Shown here one piece after another: positions 33,901-44,650 of a stretch of DNA of 64,000 nt. Source of the DNA: Typhlomys cinereus (Eukaryota; Chordata; Mammalia; Rodentia; Platacanthomyidae). Numbering within the stretch: the stretch's first letter is position 1; every line of letters begins with the position of its first letter. The notes under the pieces are model-generated. The model saw nothing but the letters and a program-made list of their open reading frames with translations, made no database searches and had not been told where the DNA came from. The stretch is taken from positions 5,460,630 through 5,524,629 of the forward strand of contig JALPQD010000075.1 of assembly GCA_023101885.1 (NCBI GenBank), read 5' to 3'. Both the position numbers and the translations under genes were made by a program.

Positions 33901-35631
33901 TCCAACTCACACAGATGCCTTATCCTTCAGGTTGGTCCCTTAGGCTCCCATCTCTGAGACAGTACTATTTTTGCCAAGAGCCAGGAAAATGGTCAGATTA
34001 TAAACTGGATGAACGAAAAGCTTGAGGAGAAATTGAGAATGAGAAGAGCAGGCAGCCCCTATCTTTTGTGACCAGAGGGATGAGAGAAGTCTCTGAATTC
34101 TGAAGCCTTTTTACCTGACAAAGAGTTTTTTAGAATGAGTTCAGTAACCTCAGCACACAAGGAGATGTTGGCCTAAGGGGCATCCTCCCCTGAAAAACAA
34201 CAAAAAAAACCCTCTAGAATTTGAGCTGACCTTGTCCAGGAAGAACACATGGATCAGCTCATTAAAACCCCATGAGAAGAGATGCCAGGGGGTGATTAGT
34301 TTCTGTGGCAGGTAAACAATGGGGAGATGAAGAGAGGCCAGCATGTCTGCAAGGAAAGATTCAGGTGTGTCCGTGAGCAAAGTTCTTCTAAAAACATGAT
34401 GTCATAAAGCCACTAACAGGATTTGGGGGAAAAAAATGATCCCTAAAGTGCACACAGAGGCGAAGCACTGTAGCTTGAGAGGGAACAAGGCTTTCTTTAT
34501 TCTACAGATCCTGACCTTGGCTCAGCCCCGTAAGACGCCTGCAGACAGTGTGGAGCACCCCAAGTTCAGAGGAACACTGACACGTTGGAAGCCTTCCAGA
34601 GGGAACCGCGACGCTGAGTTACGGGCTGAGAAAGCGGAGTGATGGAGAGGTCAGTGACATTAAATACTCAGTGAGGGCAGCAGCTGTTGAGTCACTGGCG
34701 CTAGAAGGACCTGAAAATAATGTCAAGGTTTCCCCCGGCAAGAAGGCCTCCATGCCTCCCAGAGCAGGACAGGGACTGCTACAAACCTCACTCGGGTTCT
34801 TGGCCAGAGAGTCGGCAATAAATTTATAACCTGTAGCATCTAGGGCCTTCGATTGCTGGACACTTAATAAAAGTTACGTGTCCCACAATTAGCAAAGTCA
34901 TCTGACAGATACAGGACGTTTCGGAGGTCCACAGCTTGCTAGTGCAGCCCCCAGGGACTGAAGAGAGAACCTGGGAGACAGTGTATACTCGGCCTTCTCT
35001 TGAGCCCTCTTCTCTCTATCTCGTGGTTTCGCTCCTCGTCATTTCCCCAGCTGCAATTCTCAGCAACCTGCTGTCAGTCTCTCTGGTCCTAGAGGATGCT
35101 GAGACACCTAGCAGACGTATCTGAGTTTGTGAGTGACTGGCACCCACTGCAGAGGTCACTGGAGAGCTCACTGAACTTGGTCTACACTGCCCTGAGCTCC
35201 TTACATAGCCTGAAGAGCAAGAGAATACAGGCCAGACCCTGGACGGCACTTGCTGAGGAATTGCTCTTCCCTGCTCCATGCAATCACGCTAATTTGGAAA
35301 AAAATACAATTAGAACAGCTACAGAAATATATACTGGAGAATGACTTGCCATTTTCTAGCTTTTAAGTCCATCTCTGCAAAAGGGTGGCTTTTGGATACA
35401 ACTGAAGAACTTCAGGAGAAATAATGAATCTCTTCATCTGCAGGTTCCGTCAAGCACCAATTAAACCAACTGCAAATTGAAGATAATGGGAAAAATACCA
35501 CGTCTGTTGTTCAGACATTTTCTTGTCTTTGCTCTCTAAACTGTCTACTATCCACATGGCTGTCACATTGTACCAGGTGTTATGCGTAATGCAAGAGTAT
35601 TATCTAGAGAAGAAGTGTGCGGAAGGATTGT
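30977..35631. other. Unannotated DNA, 4.7 kb, the longest repeat-poor stretch
   Basis: No SINE, LINE or LTR that I recognise. Frames at 30922-31323, 31417-31784 and 32500-32907 overlap on opposite strands without domain signatures. A consensus-quality splice acceptor (pyrimidine-rich, ending CAG at 35050) lies ahead of a short plus-strand frame, but I cannot build an exon from it. This would be the best place to look for conserved non-coding elements. Confidence 0.45.
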
Positions 35632-35965
35632 TGCGTGACAGTCTTCCTGGGGAGTCACCCAGATAAACATCTGTTCACTCAAGATAAGGAGCCAATGACA
35701 GAACAAAGTAACGGTTTCACCAAAGTCCCATTTGCCTAATTTATTTGCCTTACTCAGGATTAGGGTTACTTACAAGAGCAGGTAGTACTCGAAGGCAACT
35801 AGACCACCAGAAAGCCCACCTCAGTCTGGGTGAGACCTGTGCAAGCTGCAGCCTTGGAGCCATGTATTGCTTGCAGCCAGTGCGACCCCTGAACAGTCCA
35901 TTCTCGCAGCAGTCGTGCCCTGCTTTGAGGGGATGAGCCCGGCCCCGAATATAATTCATTTTGAG
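35632..35965 (-). mobile_element. ERV-like LTR A, antisense
   Basis: TGCGTGACAGTCTTCC, AAACATCTGTTCACTC and AGGGTTACTTACAAGAGC are shared in order with the element at 39253. An AATAAA lies on the minus strand within CTAATTTATTTGCC. The family resembles rodent ERV LTRs of the RMER type, from memory. Confidence 0.6.
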
Positions 35966-36537
35966 ACCTCTTGAGACTTAACAAGCCTCCCTCTAAGACA
36001 ATGTCTCACTTAGGACCTGAGGAACCTTAATGGGCTTCCCTGAAGGAGAAATGTTTTCAGTTGTCACACAGCGTTGCCTCGGGTAATGCATTCTTTGTCT
36101 TAAGGAGGAACTGGTAGTTTTATTATTTAGTTTTTCTACCTCCTATGCACTTCCACTAATTCTACCCACTCCTTATCCCACAGCTTCATGAACTATTGGG
36201 CCATGCCAGACTCTTTCATTTCTTGTTTAAAAGTCTTTTTCAATTCAAACAGTTCAGGTTCTAAGTATCTCCTAACTACCGTAGTTTCTTATACTGGAGC
36301 CCACCCAAATGCTGAACCACGGATTTCCCTATTTCTTTAGTGAAAGTTGGAACTGAAGAATGTCTTCCGTCACTCTACCATGTTCTCTTCCTCCTCACTC
36401 TTCTCTTCCCATGACTCCAAGGAAAAGTTCTTTAGCGCAGAGATAACTTGTACTTTCTCCTTTCAGCTGCCCAGCCATGAGAAACAGCAAGTCAGCATTT
36501 CCATCTATTACCCAATTTGCCCACCGTTGCAGCTACT
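35966..36537. other. Unannotated DNA between ERV-like LTR A and the MaLR element
   Basis: May be the remains of the internal region of the element bounded by LTRs A (35632) and B (39253), which the MaLR element would have interrupted. No retroviral motif recognised. Confidence 0.3.
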
Positions 36538-36950
36538 TGCATTGTTGCCAACAAATTCATGACCAAATGGTTTATAGAGGAACAAGAGGTTTTTATTGTG
36601 ACTTACAATAATCTGGTTGAAGTTCCTGGTCCAGCTTAGCAGGGGAGGTCACATCAACTCCAAGGGCCAAGGGAACTGACTGCACTGTACACACATCCAC
36701 AAGACTGCTGAGAGAGGGACAGTCCCTACTTGCCAGCATGTCTGGCCAAATATACCAGAAGGATGCCAATTTCCTTACCCAATTCCCTCCATCGTATCCA
36801 TCTGTCCAGGGACTAGCTACACCTACCATAGGCTAGGTCTCCCCTTTGATCAGGCAGATTTGCTATAGATTTAGTTCAATCAGTGATTCTTTACAAGTGT
36901 ACCCAGAGCTCCAACTGTCAATTGTCAAGTTGACACTTGTATCCATAACA
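36538..36950 (-). mobile_element. 3' LTR of a complete MaLR-type element, antisense
   Basis: On the minus strand it starts TGTTATGGATACAAGTGTCA. The AATAAA-type signal is read from TTTTTATTGTGACTTAC near 36592. About 413 bp. Aligns along its length with the LTR at 38255 and with the split copy at 49643-51353. Just outside the minus-strand start lies AAGAGGTGGAC, a plausible polypurine tract. Confidence 0.85.
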
Positions 36951-38254
36951 GTCCACCTCTTGTCAACCTGACACAAAAACACATCACTTTTAAACTGTAA
37001 CCTTTCAATGCTTGTCCCTACAGATATTACATTTATCTTAGGATTTAAAATACATTTAATTTTATTGATTCTAAAAGTCCAAAATTAAATTTTCATAATC
37101 CAATTTTAAAATGTTAAAGTTGAATTTTTAAAATGTTAGAACTGAAAGTCTCTTTTAGAAAAAAAGTGTAAAATCTCTTAACTATAAGACTGTATCGAAT
37201 TAAAACAAGCTAAATACTTCATCACAGAATAAATATTAAAATGGAAGTATTATAAGACAATAAGGAAGTATCAATTCAAAATTAAAAGACCAAAGTCTGG
37301 GAAAGGAAAGAATGACAATCTAATTCAGTGTCTATTTTCTATTGCTTATCGTGTAGTCACAGCAGCCCAAAGCTTCTAGGCAATTTCAATCCCTCTTTAC
37401 AGCTCAGAGCTACACAAGCAGCGCCTCTTGGGACCAGGGCAATACGCGATTGCAGCCGTCCTCAGCACACATCCCATGGTTCTGGCATCTCTAACAGCAT
37501 TCTGGGTTCTCTGCTACAGTTATAAGTTTCACCTTCCTGTGCAGAAACTCCAGACTTATCACTCCAAGCTTCAGCTGCTCTCTATGAATCCCTCAAAATC
37601 AGCACTGTCTGGATAATGCTCTGAAACTGCTGTGAGGTTGAAACAAAGTTTGGCCACAGTTGCACCAACTTCTGTGAGATGATTCTGGAAAAGCCCTTTT
37701 TTAGGCAGCAAAACACCAGAAGGGCAAGAAACATCAGAAGGGCTTCAACTTAGGCTTTTAGTCCATGAAGGAATCTGGGCTTTCAAGCCACAGAATCTGC
37801 ACGTGGTGGTATTCGTTTCTTCTACTGTCTCAGTACAAAGCACCAGGTTTTCTTTCACTGATGTTCTTTTCTCCAATAGCCACAGATGCTCTGCTGTCTG
37901 CCCTTTCCACATTCAAAACTTAAAGGCTGCCAATACGGCTCTCCTCTATCAAGCAAATCAGTCCATCATCTTTAAATTCAACTTTGCCAAAGTCCTTTTT
38001 TCTCTTTATCACAAACTGGGTCCAAACAATTTGCAACTCTATCAGCATTTCTGTTCTCCATTCTGCTCCGTTCTGCTACATCTTCGTGCTCCATAAACTC
38101 TACAGAATGGTTTTTATAATACACAATCCCGAAATCTTTAAATATTTCTATGTTTCTCCAGTGAAACCATTCAATATCCAAAAAAGATCTCCACATAGCC
38201 AGATTTATCAGCAATACCCTCTTTCTCTGGTACCAAATGCTTTAGTGGTTACTC
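36951..38254 (-). mobile_element. MaLR internal region, antisense, non-coding
   Basis: About 1.3 kb between two matching LTRs. On the minus strand, just past the 5' LTR, the sequence reads TTTGGTACCAGAGAAAGAGG then GTATTGCTGATAAA, the start seen in MaLR (THE1/MST/MT-type) internal sequences, including the primer-binding area. No intact frame longer than 97 codons. Length and start fit the non-autonomous MaLR group, which moves with ERVL proteins supplied in trans. Confidence 0.8.
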
Positions 38255-38669
38255 TGCATAGTTGCCAATAAATTCATGACCAAATGGTCTATAGAATAAC
38301 AATTACAATAGTCTGGTTAAAGTTCTTTGTCCAGCTTGGCAGGGAAGTTCACACTGACACCAAGGATCGAAAGGATCTGGTCATACCATATCCATACATC
38401 CACAGGACTGCTGAGAGGACAATTTCATTTTGCCAGACGAATTCATCTGACCAAGTATACCAAAAGATGCCAATTTCCTTACCCAGTTCCCTCCAACTTA
38501 TCCACCTTCCCAGGGATGAGCCACATTGACCATAGACTAGGCCTCCCCATTATCAATCAGACAATCTCTGAAGACTTGCTGGGGGATTAACTTAACCACT
38601 GATTCTTTACAAATATGCCCAGAGCTTGAACCCTCAACTCTCAAGTTGACACCTGTATCTACTGTGACA
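38255..38669 (-). mobile_element. 5' LTR of the same MaLR-type element, antisense
   Basis: TGCATAGTTGCCAATAAATT, CAAATGGTCTATAGAATAAC and TCTCAAGTTGACACCTGTAT pair in order with the LTR at 36538. The two LTRs differ at many sites, so the insertion is old. Confidence 0.85.
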
Positions 38670-39252
38670 CCCACCAAATTAGAACCAACACGATAGATGC
38701 TTGCCACATCTTCTTAACCCCATTGCGATTCCTCCTGTACACAAACAAGTTCCCCATGGGCAGCCACTTTGCTTCATTTGCATTATTACATGTAGCAGTG
38801 GCCAGGGAACCCCTAGGCTGACAGTCACATTCCTTTTGCGCTGCCTTTAGGGACTGAAATATTTGCTGTAAACCTTTGACCATTCCTAAGGTGTCTCTAA
38901 TACTTATGTAACAGACCCCATTCATCAAACTGGTGTGCTAATTCCATACCACATAGAGGAAAAGTTTCACTTTTGGATTTCCTCTACAGACGCCCCACCT
39001 CCTGACTCATCAAACTTAGTTATACATCTCACCACCTATAACAAGACCCATGAAGTCACAAGAAGATGCACTGCTACATACCACAGGGGGAAGAACAGCC
39101 ATTTCTGGGTTCCTCCTATGGATGTAACACTCCAGACAGTTCAACCTCATTTGCACACCTGCTATCCACAGCCAGGACTATTCGATCACTCCCAAATCTC
39201 TGACAATTCATCTTCAGTTCTGCTGTGATTTTATCAAATGTGCCAAGTGCTG
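38670..39252. other. Unannotated DNA between MaLR element and LTR B
   Basis: May be the other half of the internal region bounded by LTRs A and B. No recognisable gag or pol motif in the frames at 38659-38928 minus or 38935-39228 plus. Confidence 0.3.
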
Positions 39253-39570
39253 TGTGACAATTTTCCTAAAGAGATACCACACAAACATCTATTCACCCCA
39301 GGTAGGGATCCAGTGGCAGACAGAAGTATGGTAACATCAAAGTCCAACTTGGGAAACAATGTGCTTATTTGGGTTACTTACAGGCATATGGATAAAGGTT
39401 CTTTGTAAGTGTAGGGACAACTCAAAAACAGCTACATCATCAAAAATGCCATCCAACATAGATGACACTCACAAATGCTATATCTCAGAGCTCTTCAAAC
39501 AACTTAAATCCAGCTCTCCATGACTTGCAACAGCTCAACTCACCAGAGACCGCCTTCTTACCATATTTGT
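39253..39570 (-). mobile_element. ERV-like LTR B, antisense
   Basis: TGTGACAATTTTCCT, AAACATCTATTCACCC and TTTGGGTTACTTACAGGC match LTR A at 35632 in order and orientation. The far end is decayed. Confidence 0.6.
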
Positions 39571-39639
39571 TTACTGTTTTTTTCGCTTTTGAGAGGTGGG
39601 GAGGTCCATGTGAATTTTGTTAGTTTCAAGAATATTTTT

Positions 39640-40501
39640 GAGACTTTATGAGAAGAGAACCTGAATTAAGAATGCTTCTGAAAGGTTCTCTGCTCACAAA
39701 CAGCTGCTTGTGGAAGTGTTTTCCAAGATCCAGTCACCAAGGTACCCAGAGGCCATAACAGTTCTTTTAGAAGAACGCCAGACTCTATCTTGGCAGCAGA
39801 ACTTGGAAGTATAGTCCACATGTAACAGTTGTGGAGTCCTGGAGACTTACATCAAGATTCCAAAATGCTGCTGAAGACAGATCATACATGATAAGTCAGA
39901 TTCCCTGCAAGGCGGCCTTGACAGACCATTAGGCAAGGTCTAAGCCATGATGGAGGCAATGCAACATTGGAAATACTAAGGCCATGGAATTTCCACCAAA
40001 GAGTGCAGGCACGGGAGTGACCCAGCCCAGGAAAGAGGCTCCATGTGCTCTGAGTGGAAGAGAAGTGGAGATGTGAATTCCAGGTTAAATTACAAGTCCA
40101 GATACTGGACATATACCCTCAGGAGTTAGTGTTTACCCTGCTTGGTTTTGGTCTTGATTTGGCCCAGTTTTTAGAACTACCTAATCTTCCCTTTTTGATT
40201 GAAAATCAAATCTATATTTATATTTATACTATACTATATCTATACTATGATACTCTTTATCATAGTATATTGGAAGTATATAATGTTTCATGGTTTTATT
40301 TTTACAGTGGTTTGCAGTTAAAAATAATATCTTGTCTTAGAAAAGACTTTGAACTTTTGCCTCTTAATACCAGACCCTTTAAGACTTGTGGAACGCTTAC
40401 AGATGAATTAAATGTGTTTTTTTTTTTGCTTTATAAGATGATTATGATTATAAACCTTTAGGAGTCTAAGGGTCAGATAATATGTGTTAAAATTATTTAG
40501 G
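39640..40501 (+). mobile_element. MT/ORR1-type MaLR internal region, sense (3' part)
   Basis: GTTTACCCTGCTTGGTTTTG, TTGATTTGGCCCAGTTTTTA, TATTGGAAGTATATAATG and AGAAAAGACTTTGAACTTTT are the known order of the 3' part of MaLR internal sequence directly before its 3' LTR. The 135-codon frame at 40054-40461 lies wholly in this and is not a gene. An AT-rich hairpin lies at 40242-40268. Confidence 0.8.
40242..40268. repeat. Perfect inverted repeat, 11-bp arms, 5-bp loop
   Basis: ATACTATGATA at 40242-40252 and TATCATAGTAT at 40258-40268 with loop CTCTT, inside the MaLR internal region. Confidence 0.95.
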
Positions 40502-41122
40502 TGTTGACAAAAGTAGAGTTGTGATTGCTAAATTTCATTTCCAACTTGATTGAATTTAGAGTTATATAGAAGACACTCCTGGGCATGTCCGTGAAGGTAT
40601 TTCCAGAAAAGTCTGACTGAGGAGGGACAACATACACTTGATATGGGCATGACTATCCCATGGTCTTAGATCCCAGGCTAAATAAAAAAGAGGGCCAGTA
40701 AGATAGTGCAGTGTGTACGATTACTGCTCAAAAACCTGAAGATCTAAGTTTGATCCCTGGAATCAGGGTGGAAGGAGAAAACTGAATTTGAAAGATGTCC
40801 ATTGACCACCATGCACCACGGTGTACATGTGTGTGCCCTTTCCTTCTGCTTCTCCCTATTTCTTTCTCTCTTCTTTTTCTCTCTCCTTCTCTACCTCTCT
40901 CTTAAATAAAAAGGTATAAAAGGAAGAAACATAAACACTAGCATTCATCACTCTCTGCTTCCAGACTGACAACACAATGTACTAGCCACTTCATGTTCCT
41001 GCTGCCATGCCTCCAACCACAATTGATAATACTCCTCTTAAACCATGAACCAAAACGAATACTTCTCTCAACTTGCTTCTGACAGCTATTTTCTCACAGT
41101 GACTAGAAAAGTAGCTAACACA
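40502..41122 (+). mobile_element. MaLR 3' LTR (MT/MTE-like), sense, split by a SINE
   Basis: Begins TGTTGACAAAAGTAG; CTGGGCATGTCCGTGAAGGT, TTTCCAGAAAAGTCTGACTG and AGGAGGGACAACATACACTT precede the SINE; CATTCATCACTCTCTGCTTC, GCTGCCATGCCTCC and TTTTCTCACAGTGACTAGAA follow it; ends AGCTAACACA. Without the SINE it is about 390 bp. Confidence 0.85.
40690..40915 (+). mobile_element. B3/B2-type SINE, sense, within an LTR
   Basis: GGGCCAGTAAGATAGTGCAG (A box), TGATCCCTGGAATCAGGGTG (B box), GACCACCATGCACC and a CT/T-rich then AAATAAAAAGG tail. AATAAAAA-type sequence flanks both sides, consistent with a short target-site duplication. Confidence 0.8.
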
Positions 41123-41207
41123 GAAATTCTCCACATATTGAGCTAATCTCTAGATACGTAATGAGGCACTTCCTGTATTCTTGTCACTGCTTATGCTGTG
41201 TTATTTA

Positions 41208-41540
41208 GCTTTCTATTACTATAACAAACACCTAAAACAATTGACCTTTAAAGAAAAATGGTTTATTTTGGCTCACGATTTCTGAAGTTCCATTCCGTGA
41301 TCAGCTGACCCTGCTTTTTGTGTGGTAATTCAGGGTATCATGAAAGAAACACTTGCCTCATGATGAGCCAAGGAATAAAGAGGAGAAGAGACCTGGCTTT
41401 CAGGAGAATGCACCACCAATGACTTAAGACTTTCCAATAGACCCTATATTTTAAAGTTTTCTCCACCTCCTAGTAGCACCAAGCAGGGAATGCAACCGTT
41501 AGCACATCAGCTTAACCATTCCCAGTCTAAACTATAATAT
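41208..41540 (-). mobile_element. MaLR/MST-like LTR, antisense
   Basis: AGCTTTCTATTACTATAACA, ATGGTTTATTTTGGCTCACG and TTCCATTCCGTGATCAGCTG, then CACCTCCTAGTAGCACCAAG. Same subfamily as 6027, 15126 and 21564. Confidence 0.75.
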
Positions 41541-41755
41541 TCAGTAAAAGAAAGTAGGGAAAAAGAAAGACACAAGAAAATTGGATGCAAATTAATGTGC
41601 TGCATGCCATTTAATAGATCCTTGAGCTAGTTATCAATCTTAACAAGTCTCACTGTTCTTGTCTATACAATGTTTAAGTGGTAAAATGTGGTCAATAGTT
41701 CTGCTTACTCAAAAGGCTATTGTGTTCATAAAATGAGAATGATTTTAAGTCTCTT

Positions 41756-41930
41756 ATGTATTAGTTGCTTATCTGTTGCTTCAACAGTTTTGTCGACAAA
41801 AGTAAGTTAATGAAAGAAGAATTTATTTTGGGTCACAGTTTGAGGGTATAGTCCATCATTACAAGACAGACATGGCGGGCTACTGGAAGCCAGCTGTGAA
41901 TCACGTGAGCTACAATAACACCCACCTGAC
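41756..41930 (-). mobile_element. MT-like LTR fragment, antisense
   Basis: TGTATTAGTTGCTTATCTGT, AGAATTTATTTTGGGTCACA and GTTTGAGGGTATAGTCCATC then ACATGGCGGGC. The U3 side beyond about 41930 cannot be followed. Confidence 0.65.
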
Positions 41931-42117
41931 AAGAGGGACCATTGGTGCAATACTGATAATGCTATGTGGACAACTAACTGCTTTCAAACTGTACTTAAGG
42001 ATCATTTTTCAGCAAGGAGTATTCCTTGCTAGTACTGTAAACCAGGTCAAAAACCTGTGAATGAAGAGACCCTAGGCCAAAGGAGGAACAAACTACTATA
42101 TGATATCAAATAATTTA

Positions 42118-42222
42118 CTTTGTGTGTGCGTGTATGTGTGTGTGAGAGAGAGAGAGAGCGAGCAAGAAAGAGAGAGAGAAAGAGAGAGAGAGAAAGAGAG
42201 AGAGAGTGAGAGAGAGAGAGAA
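42118..42222. repeat. (TG)n/(GA)n microsatellite
   Basis: GTGTGTGCGTGTATGTG then about 90 bp of GA with few interruptions; it is the tail of the adjoining antisense SINE. Confidence 0.95.
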
Positions 42223-42437
42223 CTGTTCATCCCTGTGGAAGATCAAGATTGACTTTGGGAGTCAAATCCTGGATCTATCTCCTTTTTATTTCTCTCTGGG
42301 ATTTTCCAGGCTCTGCCCACCACGGCCAGAAGTTCAAACTGCTGCCATTACCACCTGGCATTTTTAGCATGGCACTGGGATCTGAACTCAGGACCTTCTG
42401 TTGCAAGGCAGTCTTAACCCCTGAGCATCTCTCAGCT
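42223..42437 (-). mobile_element. B2-like SINE, antisense
   Basis: CCTGTGGAAGATCAAGATTG, GGGATTTTCCAGGCTCTGCC and TTTAGCATGGCACTGGGATC to TTAACCCCTGAGCATCTCTC. Lineage family shared with 18771 and 56205. The A-box end is slightly deleted. Confidence 0.85.
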
Positions 42438-42544
42438 CTCAAACTGCTTTTTAAATACTTATCATTATACCCATAAATTAGAGCCACATCCAATCTTCAA
42501 CCAATTTCTTCATTTTGCAATAGAAAGTGTTTAAAACAGACCAT

Positions 42545-42740
42545 TACAACTGATAAAATACAGAGACTAAGTGTTGATGGACTGCTTAGCCCAAAACAGC
42601 ACATCCAAATCAATCCCTATATCAAGATTCAGGGAACATCACAGAAGAAGAAGCAGTAAGAATGTAAAAGCCAGAGGTTGGGGAGATTCTATCAGACAGT
42701 GTCTTCTGGACATGGCAAGGTTACCAAATCTACTTCTCAT
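42545..42740 (+). mobile_element. Rodent L1-type 3' UTR fragment, sense
   Basis: CAAATCAATCCCTATATCAA, GATTCAGGGAACATCACAGA and GAATGTAAAAGCCAGAGGTT, TGTCTTCTGGACATGGCAAG follow the order of the rodent Lx/L1 3' region as I remember it. Confidence 0.6.
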
Positions 42741-42855
42741 AGAATTTGCCAGAATAAACTCTAAAGGCAGCATAGATTTAAATATAAGAAAATAAAATCA
42801 TAGGAAAACCTAAAAATAAATCAAGGGAAGATCTTTCTTTTGGGGAAAGATGGAG

Positions 42856-43126
42856 TATGTGTGTCTGTCTGTCTGTCTGTGCGTTTGTGTATATCAAAAG
42901 GCTCTAGATGTACCTGTGGAGGCCCAAGGGTGTCTTTGGGAACCATCCTAGATTGCTCTACCTCCTTTTTGTCTTGTTCTGGGGTTTCCCAGCCTCCACC
43001 CTTCCAGAGCCAGAATACAGGACGATGGTATTTTTGCCTGGCAATTTTACGTGGGATTTGGGATCCAAACTCAGGTCCTTCTGTTTGTCAGGGAGAGGTT
43101 TAACCCCTGAGCCATCTCTGCAGCTC
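42856..43126 (-). mobile_element. B2-like SINE, antisense, with (TCTG)n at its tail
   Basis: (TGTC)n at 42862-42880, then CTGTGGAGGCCCAAGGGTGT, TTTGGGAACCATCCTAGATT, TTTCCCAGCCTCCACCCTTC and TTTAACCCCTGAGCCATCTC TGCAGCTC. Same family as above. Confidence 0.88.
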
Positions 43127-43171
43127 AGAAGAACTTTTGGACTCACAGAAAAATTCAATAGCCATTAAAAA

Positions 43172-43275
43172 AATGAGCTAGTCATGATTGAGCCTGCCCA
43201 TATTCCGTGAACTAGGAAGAATAAAGCCGAGGCCAACCTAGACTACACAATGAGATCTTGCCCCCCCCTCAAAAA
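43172..43275 (+). mobile_element. B1 SINE, sense, with A-rich tail
   Basis: GAGGCCAACCTAGACTACAC, AATGAGATCTTG and a C-run followed by TCAAAAAAACAA. The 5' half is decayed but collinear with B1. Confidence 0.8.
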
Positions 43276-43689
43276 AACAATGTAAATGAAAACAGTATGG
43301 AGAGGCTGGTTAAAACAAACACATAAACATTTTAAAACTTCTATGTGATAAAAAGAAAGCATGTTATGGATCAAGATGATATTGGGGATTTCTTCAGTGT
43401 AATAATAAGAATACTGTGAAAGAAAATTCCATATTTCCAGAAGTTGCATGTTTAGGTCCTAAGGTTGAAGAAATCCTGTCTGGACCTTGTGTCTACATGC
43501 TTACCAACACTCACATACACAGAGACAAGGAAAACCTGGAACTCAGGCACTGAAGTCAGGGAATAGATACAGTTCCTCGTATGATTTGTTTATTCATAAT
43601 AGAAAGTTGGAAGCTATAACATCAGCAAAGTTATAAGACAAATGATAAAATGGGATTAACATTTTAAAATTAAATTAAAATTAACAAAG
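43276..43689. other. Unannotated DNA
   Basis: No recognised element. Confidence 0.4.
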
Positions 43690-44190
43690 ATTAATTTTCC
43701 TAATACATAAAGAACTTGCACAAATCCTGAAGAAAGTCTAATGAGAAAATGTGAAAAAAGTCAGAAACAGATCACAGGAAAATATGCAATCACACTCAAA
43801 ATATATCTATATTATACTCACCAAGATAACTATAAACTCACTTATCAGATTGGCAAAAGTACAAAACCCATTAAGTTGGCAAAGTTGTGGGGAAATGGGC
43901 AGTCTCGGATACTTCTGATAAATGGCAAAGTGATAAAATTAATCATCATACTAAAGAGGGATTTATAACCCTCAAAACCATCAATAAATTTACCCTTTAC
44001 TTCATCTGACTTCTGGGGACTTACCCTGTGGATACTCTTGTGTATATGTGATGACATATGTCCAGCATGGCTTAGTGAGTCATTGCTACAGCAAAAGATT
44101 GGCAGCAATGTGAGAGCCCTACTCTAGGGGATTCAGTGAGTAAGCCTTGGCATGGCCACCACATGGAACCTCAGGCATCTCTGAAAGAGA
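43690..44190 (+). mobile_element. Old L1 (L1M-like) ORF2 3' end, sense
   Basis: CTTATCAGATTGGCAAAAGT, TTGTGGGGAAATGGGCAGTC, CATATGTCCAGCATGGCTTA and ACAGCAAAAGATTGGCAGCA follow the conserved C-terminal part of ORF2 in old mammalian L1s. Many stops. Confidence 0.75.
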
Positions 44191-44292
44191 AGCTTCCTTG
44201 TTTGCCGGGAGGAGAGTAGACGGGCACAACGCTAATTATAAAAAGCAAGGTGATCTTAGTTACAAAAATAAGAAATCAAGTGTTAACTTTTA

Positions 44293-44650
44293 GCCTGGGA
44301 GCTGGCTCGATGATTGAAGCTCTTGCTTCATAAGCAGAAGGACTTAAGTTCATATTCCCACATCCCACCTAAAATGCCAGGTAGGTATGTCAACCTGCCT
44401 ATAACTCTAGCCCTGGAAGGTAGGGCCTGGGAATTCCCGGAGCAAACTAGCCCTGATGTCATGTTCTAGGTTTAATTAGAGCCCCAAGTTCAAAACAATA
44501 AGAACTGAAGGCTGATTGAGGCTCGTTCCTAATACCAGCCTTGGGCTTCCTACATCATACACAACCAGGTGTAATTGTGAACATACAGGAGCGCTCATAC
44601 ATACGCCCACTCACATGAAAAACACACACACACACCACACACACATACAT
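44293..44650 (+). mobile_element. B3/B2-type SINE, sense, with (CA)n tail
   Basis: GGGAGCTGGCTCGATGATTG (A box), GCAGAAGGACTTAAGTTCAT and ATTCCCACATCCCACC (decayed B box); an unusually long body; a tail of CATACATA then (CA)n at 44618-44650. Confidence 0.7.

Noticed and set aside
40054..40461. 135-codon plus-strand frame
   Set aside because: Entirely within MaLR internal sequence, which is non-coding in this group.
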